From Pseudoalteromonas sp. 0303 (GTDB lineage Bacteria; Pseudomonadota; Gammaproteobacteria; Enterobacterales; Alteromonadaceae), in contig NZ_JABVXF010000019.1 in the NCBI RefSeq assembly GCF_013349995.1, positions 1 through 64,000 on the forward strand: 64,000 bases of DNA, written 5' to 3'. Shown one piece after another: positions 28,236 through 36,645 of this stretch. Each line of letters begins with the position of its first letter. Within the stretch, counting starts at the first letter, position 1. The notes below the pieces were generated by a model. The model saw nothing but the letters and a program-made list of their open reading frames with translations, was not told the origin of the DNA and ran no database searches. The translations under genes and the position numbers were made by a program.

Positions 28236-28970
28236 ATGGAAAATAACTTTTTTGCTGAAAACGGCTACTACCATGTAAAGGGCCTTTACACAGAGAGTGA
28301 GCTTAGCAAGGTAAGGGCAATTCTCAATAAATTTCATCATCACTGGTTGCAAGAAAACCAATCTTTTTACCAATCCAGAGGGATTAATAGCTCAGGTTTG
28401 ACTGGTGCTGCATGTTTAAGTGTTGAGGAAAAGTTTACTCTTTTTGAGTTTGTCAGCGCCAACACACTATTGAAACAAGTTAAGGGTATTGTTGCTGAGC
28501 CCCAGTTTATGAATACTCAATTATTTTTTAACCCTTACAACCCTAAACAGGCAAATTATTGGCATCGCGATATGCAGTATCATTTAGAGCTTGATGCGCA
28601 AAAGGCCGCTCTTAGCGGCCCTGAAGTGTTACATTGCCGCGTTGCTTTTGAAGATGAGCCGGGAATAGAGCTAATACCAAGCAGCCATAAAAACTGGGAT
28701 TCGGATGAAGAGTTAGCAGTTAGATTAGAACAACAGGGCGCTCGCAATAGTGACTCACTGACTCGCGGTAAAAGTGTGGCACTCAAAAAAGGTGACTTAC
28801 TCATATTTTCGGCAAATATGATCCATCGGGGCTTGTACGGTATGAATCGTTTTGCCTTAGATATTTTGTACTTTGAACGTCACCCAAGCCTTAATGAGTT
28901 TGTACAAACTGGATTTTTACCAACTGCACAACAAAAGCAGCAGCTAAAAAACGCTATGGTATTCAAGTAA
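28236..28970 (+). CDS. Phytanoyl-CoA dioxygenase family protein
   Basis: A 244-residue Fe(II)/2-oxoglutarate oxygenase. The metal facial triad is suggested by HRDMQ (about residue 110) and the distal MIHRG (about residue 194). The intervening GIELIPSSHK is typical of the PhyH fold. The substrate is unknown. It starts three bases after the glycosylase gene, indicating co-translation. A perfect TGTAAA/TTTACA palindrome is embedded near the start at 28274. Confidence 0.88.
   Translation: MENNFFAENGYYHVKGLYTESELSKVRAILNKFHHHWLQENQSFYQSRGINSSGLTGAACLSVEEKFTLFEFVSANTLLKQVKGIVAEPQFMNTQLFFNPYNPKQANYWHRDMQYHLELDAQKAALSGPEVLHCRVAFEDEPGIELIPSSHKNWDSDEELAVRLEQQGARNSDSLTRGKSVALKKGDLLIFSANMIHRGLYGMNRFALDILYFERHPSLNEFVQTGFLPTAQQKQQLKNAMVFK
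28274..28290. promoter_or_regulatory. Candidate parS-like palindrome inside the PhyH gene
   Basis: TGTAAAGGGCCTTTACA, perfect half-sites within coding sequence. Confidence 0.6.
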
Positions 28971-28974
28971 GCAT

Positions 28975-29003
28975 AAAAAAAGCGGCTCACTCGCCGCTTT
29001 CTT
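28975..29003. terminator. Bidirectional terminator
   Basis: AAAGCGGC-TCACTC-GCCGCTTT between the convergent PhyH and 29019 genes. Confidence 0.85.
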
Positions 29004-29018
29004 TATTTGATAGTGCTG

Positions 29019-29576
29019 TTACTGCAACATTGCGAACAATTCTTTTAACTGCGGCATATATTGCTTAACTAAGTTAACGTTACTTTCGCTAACATCTGCT
29101 GTTGCAGTACTTGCTTTAACACCTTCTAAAGCACCGACCATTGAGCGAGTGCCTGCATCAGATGATGATGCCGTAAGGCTTTGTAAACCACTCATTGCTT
29201 GATTTACACGTTGCTTATTCTCTTCAGACATACCCGCTTTAAGGTTTTCTAAATACGCCATTGATACCTCTGAGCCAACAGTAACTAACTGCTCAGCTGT
29301 GAAACCATATTGTTTGGTAAGGGCTGCAAATTCAGTGTAAAACTCGTGTTCTTTAATATGGCCTAATGCATCCATTACAGACGAGCTGTCAACACCATCA
29401 GAGCTACCTAACATACTACCTAGATTCAAACTATCCAGCTCTGGTTGGTTTTGCGACCAGTTTACTACTGCAGGTAAGGCTTTAATATAACGCTGTAGCT
29501 GGTTTTCTGAAATATCTTCTGCAAAGCTAGAAAAACTCATAGCCAGTAGGCTTATTGAAATAAGTAGTGCTTTCAT
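29019..29576 (-). CDS. Hypothetical periplasmic protein
   Basis: About 185 residues with a signal peptide (MKALLISISLLAMSFSSFAE). The mature part is helical, Ser/Gln-rich and cysteine-free (NQLQRYIKALPAVVNWSQNQ). The start at 29576 has an excellent AAAGGAGATCAC upstream; 29615 would mask the signal. I do not recognise the family. Single gene. Confidence 0.75.
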   Translation of the reverse strand: MKALLISISLLAMSFSSFAEDISENQLQRYIKALPAVVNWSQNQPELDSLNLGSMLGSSDGVDSSSVMDALGHIKEHEFYTEFAALTKQYGFTAEQLVTVGSEVSMAYLENLKAGMSEENKQRVNQAMSGLQSLTASSSDAGTRSMVGALEGVKASTATADVSESNVNLVKQYMPQLKELFAMLQ

Positions 29577-29679
29577 CGTGATCTCCTTTCTTTCAAAATG
29601 GTCTGTAACCGGCATACATAGGCTAGGAATTATGTTTGACCAATTACAAATGTTACAATGTCTTTTTTACCACAGCTAA

Positions 29680-30102
29680 ATGAACCTGATGTTAACTATT
29701 TCTAATACCGTTACAATTGATGAATGGGAACTCGACTTTAGTGCGATCCGCTCACAAGGCGCGGGCGGACAGAACGTCAACAAAGTGGCCACAGCTATTC
29801 ACCTTCGCTTTGATATTAATCGCTCAAAGCTACCTGACTTTTACAAACAACGATTGCTTAATTTAAATGACTCTCGAATTACCAAAGAGGGCGTTATTGT
29901 CATTAAGTCGCAAAGTCATCGCACGCAAGAAATGAACAAAGAAGATGCGCTTAATCGTTTAAAAGAGTTAATCGTTAACGCGACACAAGTACAAAAGAAA
30001 CGAAGAGCAACAAAACCAAGTAAAAGTTCTCAGAGAAAGCGTATGGACTCTAAAACAAAAAGAGGACAAACAAAAGCATTAAGAAAAAATGTAAAATTCT
30101 AA
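29680..30102 (+). CDS. arfB: Alternative ribosome-rescue factor B
   Basis: The 140-residue peptidyl-tRNA hydrolase rescues ribosomes stalled on truncated mRNA. The GGQ loop is in SQGAGGQNVNKVATAI, and the C-terminal tail is strongly basic (KKRRATKPSKSSQRKRM), as needed to enter the empty mRNA channel. Length equals E. coli YaeJ. No clear ribosome site is seen at either Met1 or Met4. Stand-alone. Confidence 0.95.
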   Translation: MNLMLTISNTVTIDEWELDFSAIRSQGAGGQNVNKVATAIHLRFDINRSKLPDFYKQRLLNLNDSRITKEGVIVIKSQSHRTQEMNKEDALNRLKELIVNATQVQKKRRATKPSKSSQRKRMDSKTKRGQTKALRKNVKF

Positions 30103-30237
30103 CTTTCACATCAGAAGATCGTGTCAAAAATAAGCAGAACTGTAAAGAAGTGTAACTTGTTAACAAAGTTAATTGATGGTTAATCCTGCCACGTCTATAA
30201 TAGTAATACAATTTTACTGCTAATTAAGGAGCCGGGT

Positions 30238-30558
30238 ATGGGCCAGAAATCACGGATTATTGCCGCTGCAATGATAACGCTGTCAGCTTTGCCTATGTCG
30301 AGTTTTGCTGTAGATTCATGGCAAGCCGGAAACGCGTATCCGCAAGGTAGTGAAACCTGTTATAACGAAATTCTTTATAAAGCTAGATGGTGGGCAACCC
30401 CAGGAGAAGAGCCTGGCAGTTCACAATGGGGCGCTTGGGTTGCAGATGTCGCCTCAAAAACCTGTGTACAGAGTGTAGTAAAAAAACAAGACGATTTACT
30501 TAAGTCTTTACCCACAATTTTCGAACCAAATAACAATAAAAAAGGGAGTTCTGATTAA
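30238..30558 (+). CDS. Small secreted chitin-binding-like (CBM5/12) protein
   Basis: A 106-residue protein with a signal peptide ending near SFA. A single carbohydrate-binding module of the CBM5/12 pattern follows: W-AGNAYPQG-ETCYNEILYKARWW, then P-G-S-QWGAW. The aromatic pair WW and the Trp of WGAW would form the binding face. No catalytic domain is attached, so it may be a free binding module or a remnant. The transcription terminator overlaps its last codons. Confidence 0.8.
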   Translation: MGQKSRIIAAAMITLSALPMSSFAVDSWQAGNAYPQGSETCYNEILYKARWWATPGEEPGSSQWGAWVADVASKTCVQSVVKKQDDLLKSLPTIFEPNNNKKGSSD

Positions 30559-30571
30559 CTCCCTTTTTTAA
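30537..30571. terminator. Bidirectional terminator overlapping the CBM gene end
   Basis: AAAAGGGAGTT-CTGATT-AACTCCCTTTT; the stop codon lies in the loop and arm. Confidence 0.85.
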
Positions 30572-30574
30572 TCT

Positions 30575-31609
30575 TTAATCAAACGTGTGATGCCTTGTCA
30601 TTGCAAAGCGATTTAAGATGTGATGCATTATGTACACCGCACATAAGCTCAATAGTATGGCCACAGACACCGACGAAAAACGATAGAGCGCGCTGTAAAC
30701 CAGATCTTGCCCCGGCCCTAATGACTGGCCAAACAAAATACCAAATGTAGTGATAATACCAAAGCCAACACCCGGAATACCGCCACCAATTATGTGATAA
30801 CGACTAAAGATAAAGGTCAAAATCCACAGAATTAACGCAGGAAATATCAAAATATCGGTATGGTTATACAAAAATAACTGTGCCACTAACGCTAAGTTAC
30901 AACCGATTAAGGTGCCTATCGCGCGCTGCCATGCCGCCATACCTGCTGCTTTCCAGCACAATGAAAACAATATCAGTACCGAGGCCGCTTGAGCAGAGAT
31001 AGAATCTTGTAAATCAAATACCTGAAATACAACAAATGACAAGGTTGCTACGGTTGAGCAAAGTAATACTTCGTGGCGCACACTTTCTTTTGCTTTTTCT
31101 GGCATTACCCGACCTTGCCGTGGTGCAACATCAGGGAATAAACCATGCATTAGCATCGAAAACAGCACAGTAACCACAACGGCAACGGCGTTACTAATGA
31201 TCAACGGATAAATACTGACACCACCGCCGGTGTAGGTCGAAAAATGTAATTGAATCGACAAACTCACCACGGTTGTGGCGCCAAATAAAAAGTTAGCACC
31301 ACGACTCATTTGATAAAACAAAAAGGCAAAGGCTATAAAGCTCATCATTGTCATTACAATAGGCAAGTGTGCAAACAAGCCTTGCACAACCAGCACAAAC
31401 AGCGCACTGAACACAGCGCCTGCGTAAAACTGACGAATAATATGCATGTTAAGCACAGGCACTAAACCGAGCAGTAGCATAGGGTAAACAGTGAAAAAGA
31501 TGCCATTCGGCCAGTTCATCAATTTTGCCAGTGAAAACCCTAGTGCTGAGCCCGTGGCAATGCGTAGCGCTTGGCGTAAGCCATTACCATCGAGTTGCAA
31601 TACTGACAT
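30575..31609 (-). CDS. DUF2955/FUSC-type inner-membrane protein
   Basis: A 344-residue protein with about ten hydrophobic helices in two halves, each starting with a related block (LRIATGSALGFSLAKLMNWP; RAIGTLIGCNLALVAQLFLY). This is the layout of FUSC/AaeB-like efflux transporters. Downstream of a HlyD-type adaptor and a MarR regulator, it is most likely the pump of an aromatic-compound or drug efflux system. Thirteen bases separate it from hlyD. The export partner in the outer membrane is not encoded here. Confidence 0.82.
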   Translation of the reverse strand: MSVLQLDGNGLRQALRIATGSALGFSLAKLMNWPNGIFFTVYPMLLLGLVPVLNMHIIRQFYAGAVFSALFVLVVQGLFAHLPIVMTMMSFIAFAFLFYQMSRGANFLFGATTVVSLSIQLHFSTYTGGGVSIYPLIISNAVAVVVTVLFSMLMHGLFPDVAPRQGRVMPEKAKESVRHEVLLCSTVATLSFVVFQVFDLQDSISAQAASVLILFSLCWKAAGMAAWQRAIGTLIGCNLALVAQLFLYNHTDILIFPALILWILTFIFSRYHIIGGGIPGVGFGIITTFGILFGQSLGPGQDLVYSALYRFSSVSVAILLSLCAVYIMHHILNRFAMTRHHTFD

Positions 31610-31622
31610 AACTCACCCAGCC

Positions 31623-32684
31623 TTAGTAAATGAAGTGCAGAACACTAATGAAGCGAATTTGCATGCTTGCAAACCAACTGCCAATGCTAGAGTCAGGCAA
31701 AAGCTGTACGGTTGCACGCGCACCACTTGGAAATTTTGCCAGCATCTGGTGTTCATCTAGCTTAATATGAATACGTTGACGCTGTGCATCTCGTACCCAA
31801 CGGTTGCTGCTTTCAGTGGAACTGAGTAAACCATTAGCGTTAAGCTGACCATCACTCACACCCGCTTCAAAACTAATAATTTTGCCAGTAAACACTTTGC
31901 CCGGTAGCGCATCAAAGCTGACTTTTGCAGTACTACCAATTTGCACGTGAACTAAAGACTTTTCGCGAAAATCAGCAACTAAATCAGCTTTATTAGCAAC
32001 AATCGCCATTAACGGTTGGCCCTTATTAGCATAGGTACCCGGTGTTACCTGTAAGTTTGCTATTTTACCGTCGGTATCGGCTGTCACTGTGGTGTACGAC
32101 AGGTTTAGTTTCGCTTGTTCAAGCTGGTTTTGAGCATGACGAAGCGCTAAATTGTCATCCCCCATTTTACCGCGCGCTAATTTAGCCTCGTTAAGCTGGG
32201 CTTCAATTGCAGCCACATTGGCTTTGCTTGATTGATAGTTCGCATTGATAGTTTCGTACTCTTGCTCTGAAATAGAACGCTTTTTCAATAGCGACTCACC
32301 GCGTTCAAACAGCAACGTTTGCTCATGTAGCTTAGCTTGAGCAGCCGCTAACTGTGCTTCTATTGCCTTCACACTGCTATCTAAACGTTGGTTTTGTAGT
32401 TTTGCATCATCATATGCAAGTTCAGCTTGTTGCACGGCAAGCTCAAAAGGCTCATCGTTAATCTTAAACAAGGCTTGCTGTTTTTCGACGGCTTGATTAT
32501 TAGTCACTAACACGTCAGTCACACGACCACTTACCTGCGGGGTCACTTGCACAACCGGATGATACACACGGGCCTGCGGTGTAACAGGCATATACAAATC
32601 GGCAATCACAAAATATAAAAATAAAACAATAAAACCCGCTAAAGAGATTTTTACGTAACGGGCAAACTTTTGATCTGGTGTCAT
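31623..32684 (-). CDS. HlyD/EmrA family membrane-fusion protein
   Basis: The 353-residue periplasmic adaptor has one N-terminal transmembrane helix (ISLAGFIVLFLYFVIADLYM). A biotinyl-lipoyl-like block follows (VTPQVSGRVTDVLVTNNQAV), then a coiled coil and the HlyD_3 domain (ANLQVTPGTYANKGQPLMAI). It starts behind AGGAGATAAG, four bases after the MarR stop. Together with the FUSC-like protein it forms a two-component inner-membrane efflux unit. Confidence 0.92.
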   Translation of the reverse strand: MTPDQKFARYVKISLAGFIVLFLYFVIADLYMPVTPQARVYHPVVQVTPQVSGRVTDVLVTNNQAVEKQQALFKINDEPFELAVQQAELAYDDAKLQNQRLDSSVKAIEAQLAAAQAKLHEQTLLFERGESLLKKRSISEQEYETINANYQSSKANVAAIEAQLNEAKLARGKMGDDNLALRHAQNQLEQAKLNLSYTTVTADTDGKIANLQVTPGTYANKGQPLMAIVANKADLVADFREKSLVHVQIGSTAKVSFDALPGKVFTGKIISFEAGVSDGQLNANGLLSSTESSNRWVRDAQRQRIHIKLDEHQMLAKFPSGARATVQLLPDSSIGSWFASMQIRFISVLHFIY

Positions 32685-32688
32685 AACG

Positions 32689-33165
32689 TTACTTATCTCC
32701 TGAATAATGACGGATACACTGACGAGCGTTTTGCTCCATCTGAATTAAGCCATGCGCCATGGTATCGAGTTGCTCAGTGGTTAAATCGGCATAAAGGTGC
32801 TCTTTCACATCGGCAATAATCACCTGCAATGTGTCTAACAATTGTAGACCTTGCTCAGTGAAGTACAGACGTTTACTTCGTTTATCTTCAGCGTCAGCTT
32901 TACGAGCAATAATCTCTTGTTGCTCAAGCTGCTTAATAGTGCGAGTTAGTGAAGGCATTTCAATGCCTAAGCTATTTGCTAACTCTTGTTGCGTACAACC
33001 TTGGTTTAGATGAAACAGGTGCATCATCGCAGTCCAGCGAGATTGAGTAAGGCCCAAAGGCTCAACCGCCAAAGTGACAGCATCGCGACATAAACGATGC
33101 ACACGGCCCATACTGCCGCATAATGTTAAATCAAGAGTTTCGTGAAAAGGGGGAGTGGAAGACAT
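32689..33165 (-). CDS. MarR family transcriptional regulator
   Basis: About 158 residues with the winged helix of the MarR family (GCTQQELANSLGIEMPSLTRTIKQLEQQ, then the wing RKADAEDKRSKRLYFTEQG). The start at 33165 has GGAG at the right distance; 33177 is also in frame. It is the first gene of the efflux operon, and the double palindrome directly upstream is the obvious operator. Autorepression lifted by a small phenolic or drug-like ligand is inferred. Confidence 0.92.
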   Translation of the reverse strand: MSSTPPFHETLDLTLCGSMGRVHRLCRDAVTLAVEPLGLTQSRWTAMMHLFHLNQGCTQQELANSLGIEMPSLTRTIKQLEQQEIIARKADAEDKRSKRLYFTEQGLQLLDTLQVIIADVKEHLYADLTTEQLDTMAHGLIQMEQNARQCIRHYSGDK

Positions 33166-33179
33166 GATGCGCTCCATTT

Positions 33180-33221
33180 ACTTAGCATGCTAACTATTTT
33201 AATGTAGTTAGCATGCTAAGT
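33180..33221. promoter_or_regulatory. Double palindromic operator upstream of marR
   Basis: Two copies of TTAGCATGCTAA (33182-33193 and 33208-33219) stand 26 bp centre to centre. The flanks extend the symmetry (ACTTAGCATGCTAACTA against TAGTTAGCATGCTAAGT). Position and form fit binding of two MarR dimers. Confidence 0.88.
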
Positions 33222-33300
33222 AAATATTAGTGCAATTAATAAAATAGATAGCTGTGTTCGATAAAAGCGAACAACTGCAAAAGTTATCTGCTAGATAACA

Positions 33301-33777
33301 CTATTTAGCAATTAACTCTTTGATATGGCTTTCATAGAGGTCTAATTTTTCAGCAATAAATCCTGTGTGTTGGAACCGTACTACGCCTTCTTTATCGATT
33401 AAAAAGCTGCTCGGCATCCCTTTAAGTTGGTATTGTCTGCCAATAACAGCATCTGGGTCGTAAATAATATTAAAGTTAACTGCAAACTCAGCTAAAAATG
33501 CATCGGCATCACTGCGCTCAACATCAATGTTTACAGCAACTACTTTAAGGCCTTGCTGTTGATACTTGCTCTGCATGGCAATAAACCAAGGAAACGAGCG
33601 TCGACACGGGCTGCACCAAGACGCCCAGAAATCGAGTAACACGACTTGCCCTTTGTATTGATTTAATAGTTTAGACAACTGCTGCTGACTTGCAGCTAAA
33701 GGTGGGGGGGAAGGGTGCTCTGCCATAGCAGCAGAGCTCGTAATTAAAAAAAATGCAATTAATGTGTATTTGATCAT
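33301..33777 (-). CDS. TlpA-like thioredoxin-fold protein
   Basis: A 158-residue periplasmic thiol-disulfide protein with signal peptide (MIKYTLIAFFLITSSAAMAE) and active site WASWCSPCRRSF. The GMPSSFLID block supplies the cis-Pro loop. It overlaps the preceding spermidine-synthase-like gene by four bases. A role in reducing or protecting partners in the periplasm is typical; the genetic link to the methyltransferase-fold protein is unexplained. Confidence 0.9.
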   Translation of the reverse strand: MIKYTLIAFFLITSSAAMAEHPSPPPLAASQQQLSKLLNQYKGQVVLLDFWASWCSPCRRSFPWFIAMQSKYQQQGLKVVAVNIDVERSDADAFLAEFAVNFNIIYDPDAVIGRQYQLKGMPSSFLIDKEGVVRFQHTGFIAEKLDLYESHIKELIAK

Positions 33778-34664
33778 TGATAATTTAATAAATTCGCTGG
33801 TGAATATTGGTCAGTGAGCACCTTGGTATCCGCTGGCCAATCTTGATTACCCTTAGTATAAAACAAATGCTCGCTAAGTAACTGCAAATCAACATCGTAA
33901 GGGGTTAACTTATTTACGAGTTTGTTAACGCGTTCGGCTAACTGTTGCTGGCTAGGCATAGTCTCGAAGCCAGCTAAAATAATGCGATTAGAATTTTCAT
34001 CGGTCACAACATTAACAAAGTCACCAAACACATCGAAGTAAGTTGCCGACTCATGCTGGTATAACTTGCTTGATGAAAAGGTATTTGCAGCGACAATTCC
34101 GCCATCAGCCAAAACACTTTTTACTTCTGCAAAAAATTCCTTAGTGAGAAGGTGCTCAGGGATATAATCGCCGTTAAAGGCATCAAGAATAATCCAATCG
34201 TACTTTTGTTTTTTAAGTGCGGCACGTTTAATAAAAATTCGGCCATCTTGCACCTTAGACGTTACGTTATTAGTTTCTACAAAGCTAAAATAATCACGGG
34301 CAACTTTTATTACCGCGGGGTCAATTTCGACATTTTCGATATGAGCGCTAGGGTAAAGCTCATGAATGGTATTAGAGAGTGAACCTCCTCCTAAACCTAT
34401 GATCAGTACATTTTTAGGATCATCAATAAATAGTAAGCTTGCAAACGTCATTTTGGTGTAATTAAACACCAGCTTTTTAGGCTCACTCTTATACATACAA
34501 CTTTGCGTACTTTTACGGGTTTTTTCGTTAAATTTTAAACACAGTAAATCGCCAGTCTTCTCCACTAAAATATTTCGATAAAGCGAGCGCTCTTTATGTA
34601 TTACTTCTGCCAAGCTGCTAAAAGGCAATGTCATGAGCAAACAAACCATTAAGACTCTAAACAT
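33774..34664 (-). CDS. Spermidine synthase-like protein (soluble half)
   Basis: A 296-residue protein with the spermidine-synthase Rossmann fold: VLIIGLGGGSLSNTIHELYP as motif I, IENVEIDPAVIKVARDYF, and DWIILDAFNGDYIPEHLLT. The N-terminus MFRVLMVCLLMTLPFSSLAE looks like a signal peptide. Many bacteria carry this domain fused behind a membrane domain; here the membrane part is the separate upstream gene, overlapping by 16 bases. The true product need not be spermidine. Confidence 0.85.
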   Translation of the reverse strand: MFRVLMVCLLMTLPFSSLAEVIHKERSLYRNILVEKTGDLLCLKFNEKTRKSTQSCMYKSEPKKLVFNYTKMTFASLLFIDDPKNVLIIGLGGGSLSNTIHELYPSAHIENVEIDPAVIKVARDYFSFVETNNVTSKVQDGRIFIKRAALKKQKYDWIILDAFNGDYIPEHLLTKEFFAEVKSVLADGGIVAANTFSSSKLYQHESATYFDVFGDFVNVVTDENSNRIILAGFETMPSQQQLAERVNKLVNKLTPYDVDLQLLSEHLFYTKGNQDWPADTKVLTDQYSPANLLNYQ

Positions 34665-35275
34665 ACAGTACGCTCCTTTGTTTTTATTTGACTAACAGCA
34701 ATTGCAAGCAAACCAAGCGCGCCTAATACCGCTGCAAAGGTTTTAATGATGTCGTTAACATCAAACGCTAACACCATATAAAAAGAGGTAATAATCGTGC
34801 CAAGGGCGCTTCCTAGGGTGCTCACAAAATACAAACCACCGGCAACCTGACCACTTTTTTCATGATCGGTAACCAATAATCGCACTGAGTAAGGTGAGAT
34901 CATGCCGAGTATTGTTGTAGGGATAAAAAACAACGCTGTTGACGCCAGCAACGAGCCGTAACGACTGTCTTCAATATGGGTGAAAATAAAGGTCATAATT
35001 GGCTCAGCAAACAATACTATTGGCACCACCATAATGCTTGCTACAAAGAAAATGAGACCATATTTAGTTAACGAAGGATTGCGGGTTGAGAGCTTACCGC
35101 CAAGTAAATAGCCGAAAGATAAGCTCAACATAAATACAGTGATAATACTGCCCCATATATGCACACTGCTACCAAAGTACGGCGCTAAAATTCGACCGCC
35201 TAAAAGCTCAATTCCCATAATACAAAAGCCGCTACTAAAGGCTAAAAAGTAGATAAGCGCATTGATTTTATTCAT
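34649..35275 (-). CDS. Membrane half of a split spermidine synthase-like system
   Basis: The 208-residue protein has about six transmembrane helices and opens with FLAFSSGFCIMGIELLGGRI and LAPYFGSSVHIWGSIITVFM, the conserved start of fused MFS/spermidine-synthase proteins. It ends soon after the sixth helix. The catalytic half follows in another frame with a 16-base overlap. Either a genuine split pair or a frame change separates them; the signal-like start of the second gene favours a genuine split. Confidence 0.82.
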   Translation of the reverse strand: MNKINALIYFLAFSSGFCIMGIELLGGRILAPYFGSSVHIWGSIITVFMLSLSFGYLLGGKLSTRNPSLTKYGLIFFVASIMVVPIVLFAEPIMTFIFTHIEDSRYGSLLASTALFFIPTTILGMISPYSVRLLVTDHEKSGQVAGGLYFVSTLGSALGTIITSFYMVLAFDVNDIIKTFAAVLGALGLLAIAVSQIKTKERTVCLES

Positions 35276-35353
35276 TAAACACCCGCTGATTTTGTTGTTA
35301 TTTTACCCATCTTAACCTGATGCAGATAAGGATGCCATGACTGTTTTTTAAGC

Positions 35354-35370
35354 TGTAAAGGCCGTTGACA
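35354..35370. other. Degenerate parS-like palindrome
   Basis: TGTAAAGGCCGTTGACA has one mismatch in the right half-site; listed as weak. Confidence 0.3.
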
Positions 35371-35467
35371 AAATATAGTCTTTTAAAAATCAATAATTAA
35401 AAAGGCTAGGTTAAAGTACATGTGCTCTGGTATTTTAATGGGAACAAAATAAGCAAGGAAAAATGCA

Positions 35468-35926
35468 ATGGATCAGCAAGTAACGAAGATCAATATCGAC
35501 AACCCAACAACTTTATTTGGCCTCAAAGTTCGCACCAGCAATATGAAAGAAATGAGTGGGGAAGGTGCCAAAATCGCTGGCTTATGGCAGCAATTTTACA
35601 CAGACATAGCGCCAAATTTAACGCCATCTAGCCAAGTTTATGGCGTGTATACTCATTATGAATCTGATGTCACAGGAGAGTTTGATGTATTTGCGTGTAC
35701 TGACATGCAAGTCACGTCATCAGAGGTAGAAAAAACTACACTTTCTACAGGTAACTATCTTCACTTTAGCGGCAAAGGTGCAATGCCACAAACCGTTATC
35801 GATGTTTGGGGCCAAGTTTGGCAGTACTTTAGTAATGAACAGTGCCCGCATATTCGAGCATATAAAACTGACTATGAGTTTTATAAAAGCAGTGAAGAAG
35901 TTGAAGTATTCATTTCGGTTGAATAA
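35468..35926 (+). CDS. GyrI-like (AraC effector-binding domain) protein
   Basis: A 152-residue stand-alone effector-binding domain (FGLKVRTSNMKEMSGEGAKI, VYGVYTHYESDVTGEFDVFA, then IDVWGQVWQYF). It lacks a DNA-binding part, as in SbmC/GyrI-like proteins that bind small molecules or protect gyrase. AAGGA lies before the start. Monocistronic with a clear terminator; the one-mismatch palindrome at 35946 lies between stop codon and terminator. Confidence 0.88.
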   Translation: MDQQVTKINIDNPTTLFGLKVRTSNMKEMSGEGAKIAGLWQQFYTDIAPNLTPSSQVYGVYTHYESDVTGEFDVFACTDMQVTSSEVEKTTLSTGNYLHFSGKGAMPQTVIDVWGQVWQYFSNEQCPHIRAYKTDYEFYKSSEEVEVFISVE

Positions 35927-35945
35927 CGCCAAACCCTATTTTTAG

Positions 35946-35962
35946 TGTAAAGCCCCATTACA
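35946..35962. promoter_or_regulatory. Candidate parS-like palindrome (one mismatch)
   Basis: TGTAAAGCCCCATTACA; the right half differs by one base from TTTACA. Confidence 0.5.
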
Positions 35963-35965
35963 GAT

Positions 35966-35988
35966 AAAGCCGCTTATTGCGGCTTTTT
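35966..35988 (+). terminator. Terminator of the GyrI-like gene
   Basis: AAAGCCGC-TTATT-GCGGCTTTTT. Confidence 0.88.
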
Positions 35989-36005
35989 ATTTGCTAAAAG
36001 GTATA

Positions 36006-36512
36006 TTAATCCTTGTTGTTATCTTCAAGAATAAGATTCTTTAAAATGGGTCGTACAACTACCAAGATTAAAGTAATAAGTACTATCGCGGCCATTGTCA
36101 TGCGAACTAATCGGAAAAACCATTCAGTTTGATGAATAGGCCTATTTTCCTTTACTTCTTGTGATTCAAGTAAGGCACATGCTTGTGGTATTGAACTAAA
36201 TGCATCTTTATTTGGATAATCAAAGACGAAACCTACTTTAGCAAGTGCTAGCTTTGCTTGGTCTGAGTGAAGAACATCGACGTACAAAATATGATTTTTA
36301 ATATCAGCCTTGTAAGGGATCTCTTCAACGTCCAGTACATCAACTATCTTGACGGCATTGACTAAGCGCATATCTTGTATCAAAGGCCGGTATTCAGGAG
36401 CTCGAGACCATATAATTACAAATATAGCGAATACCAAGGATAAGCATAATAACCCCCACAAGGTGTAACGCTTAGGTAGCAACTCTAATACATGCGGCGG
36501 TTTATTGCTCAT
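36006..36512 (-). CDS. Mini-FliF-like membrane protein
   Basis: About 168 residues with one transmembrane helix at each end. The N-terminal part resembles the start of flagellar M-ring protein FliF: helix, then WSRAPEYRPLIQDM, and IPYKADIKNHILYVDVLHSD, the first ring-building domain. The C-terminal helix ends VVRPILKNLI, as in FliF. The long middle ring region and the FliG-binding tail are missing. No flagellar genes are near. The ATG at 36512 has GGAAG; a TTG at 36524 is less likely. Function unknown; possibly a decayed or repurposed fragment. Confidence 0.7.
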   Translation of the reverse strand: MSNKPPHVLELLPKRYTLWGLLCLSLVFAIFVIIWSRAPEYRPLIQDMRLVNAVKIVDVLDVEEIPYKADIKNHILYVDVLHSDQAKLALAKVGFVFDYPNKDAFSSIPQACALLESQEVKENRPIHQTEWFFRLVRMTMAAIVLITLILVVVRPILKNLILEDNNKD

Positions 36513-36645
36513 TATGACTTCCAATTCAATAAGTTAACTTTCATAATATAAAAGTTTTGATATGTAAAAAAGTAGTTATATACAAATAACCATCATTTAA
36601 GTTACTGTGGTTTTGTAACTTTTAGTCACCAATAAGGATGTTGTT

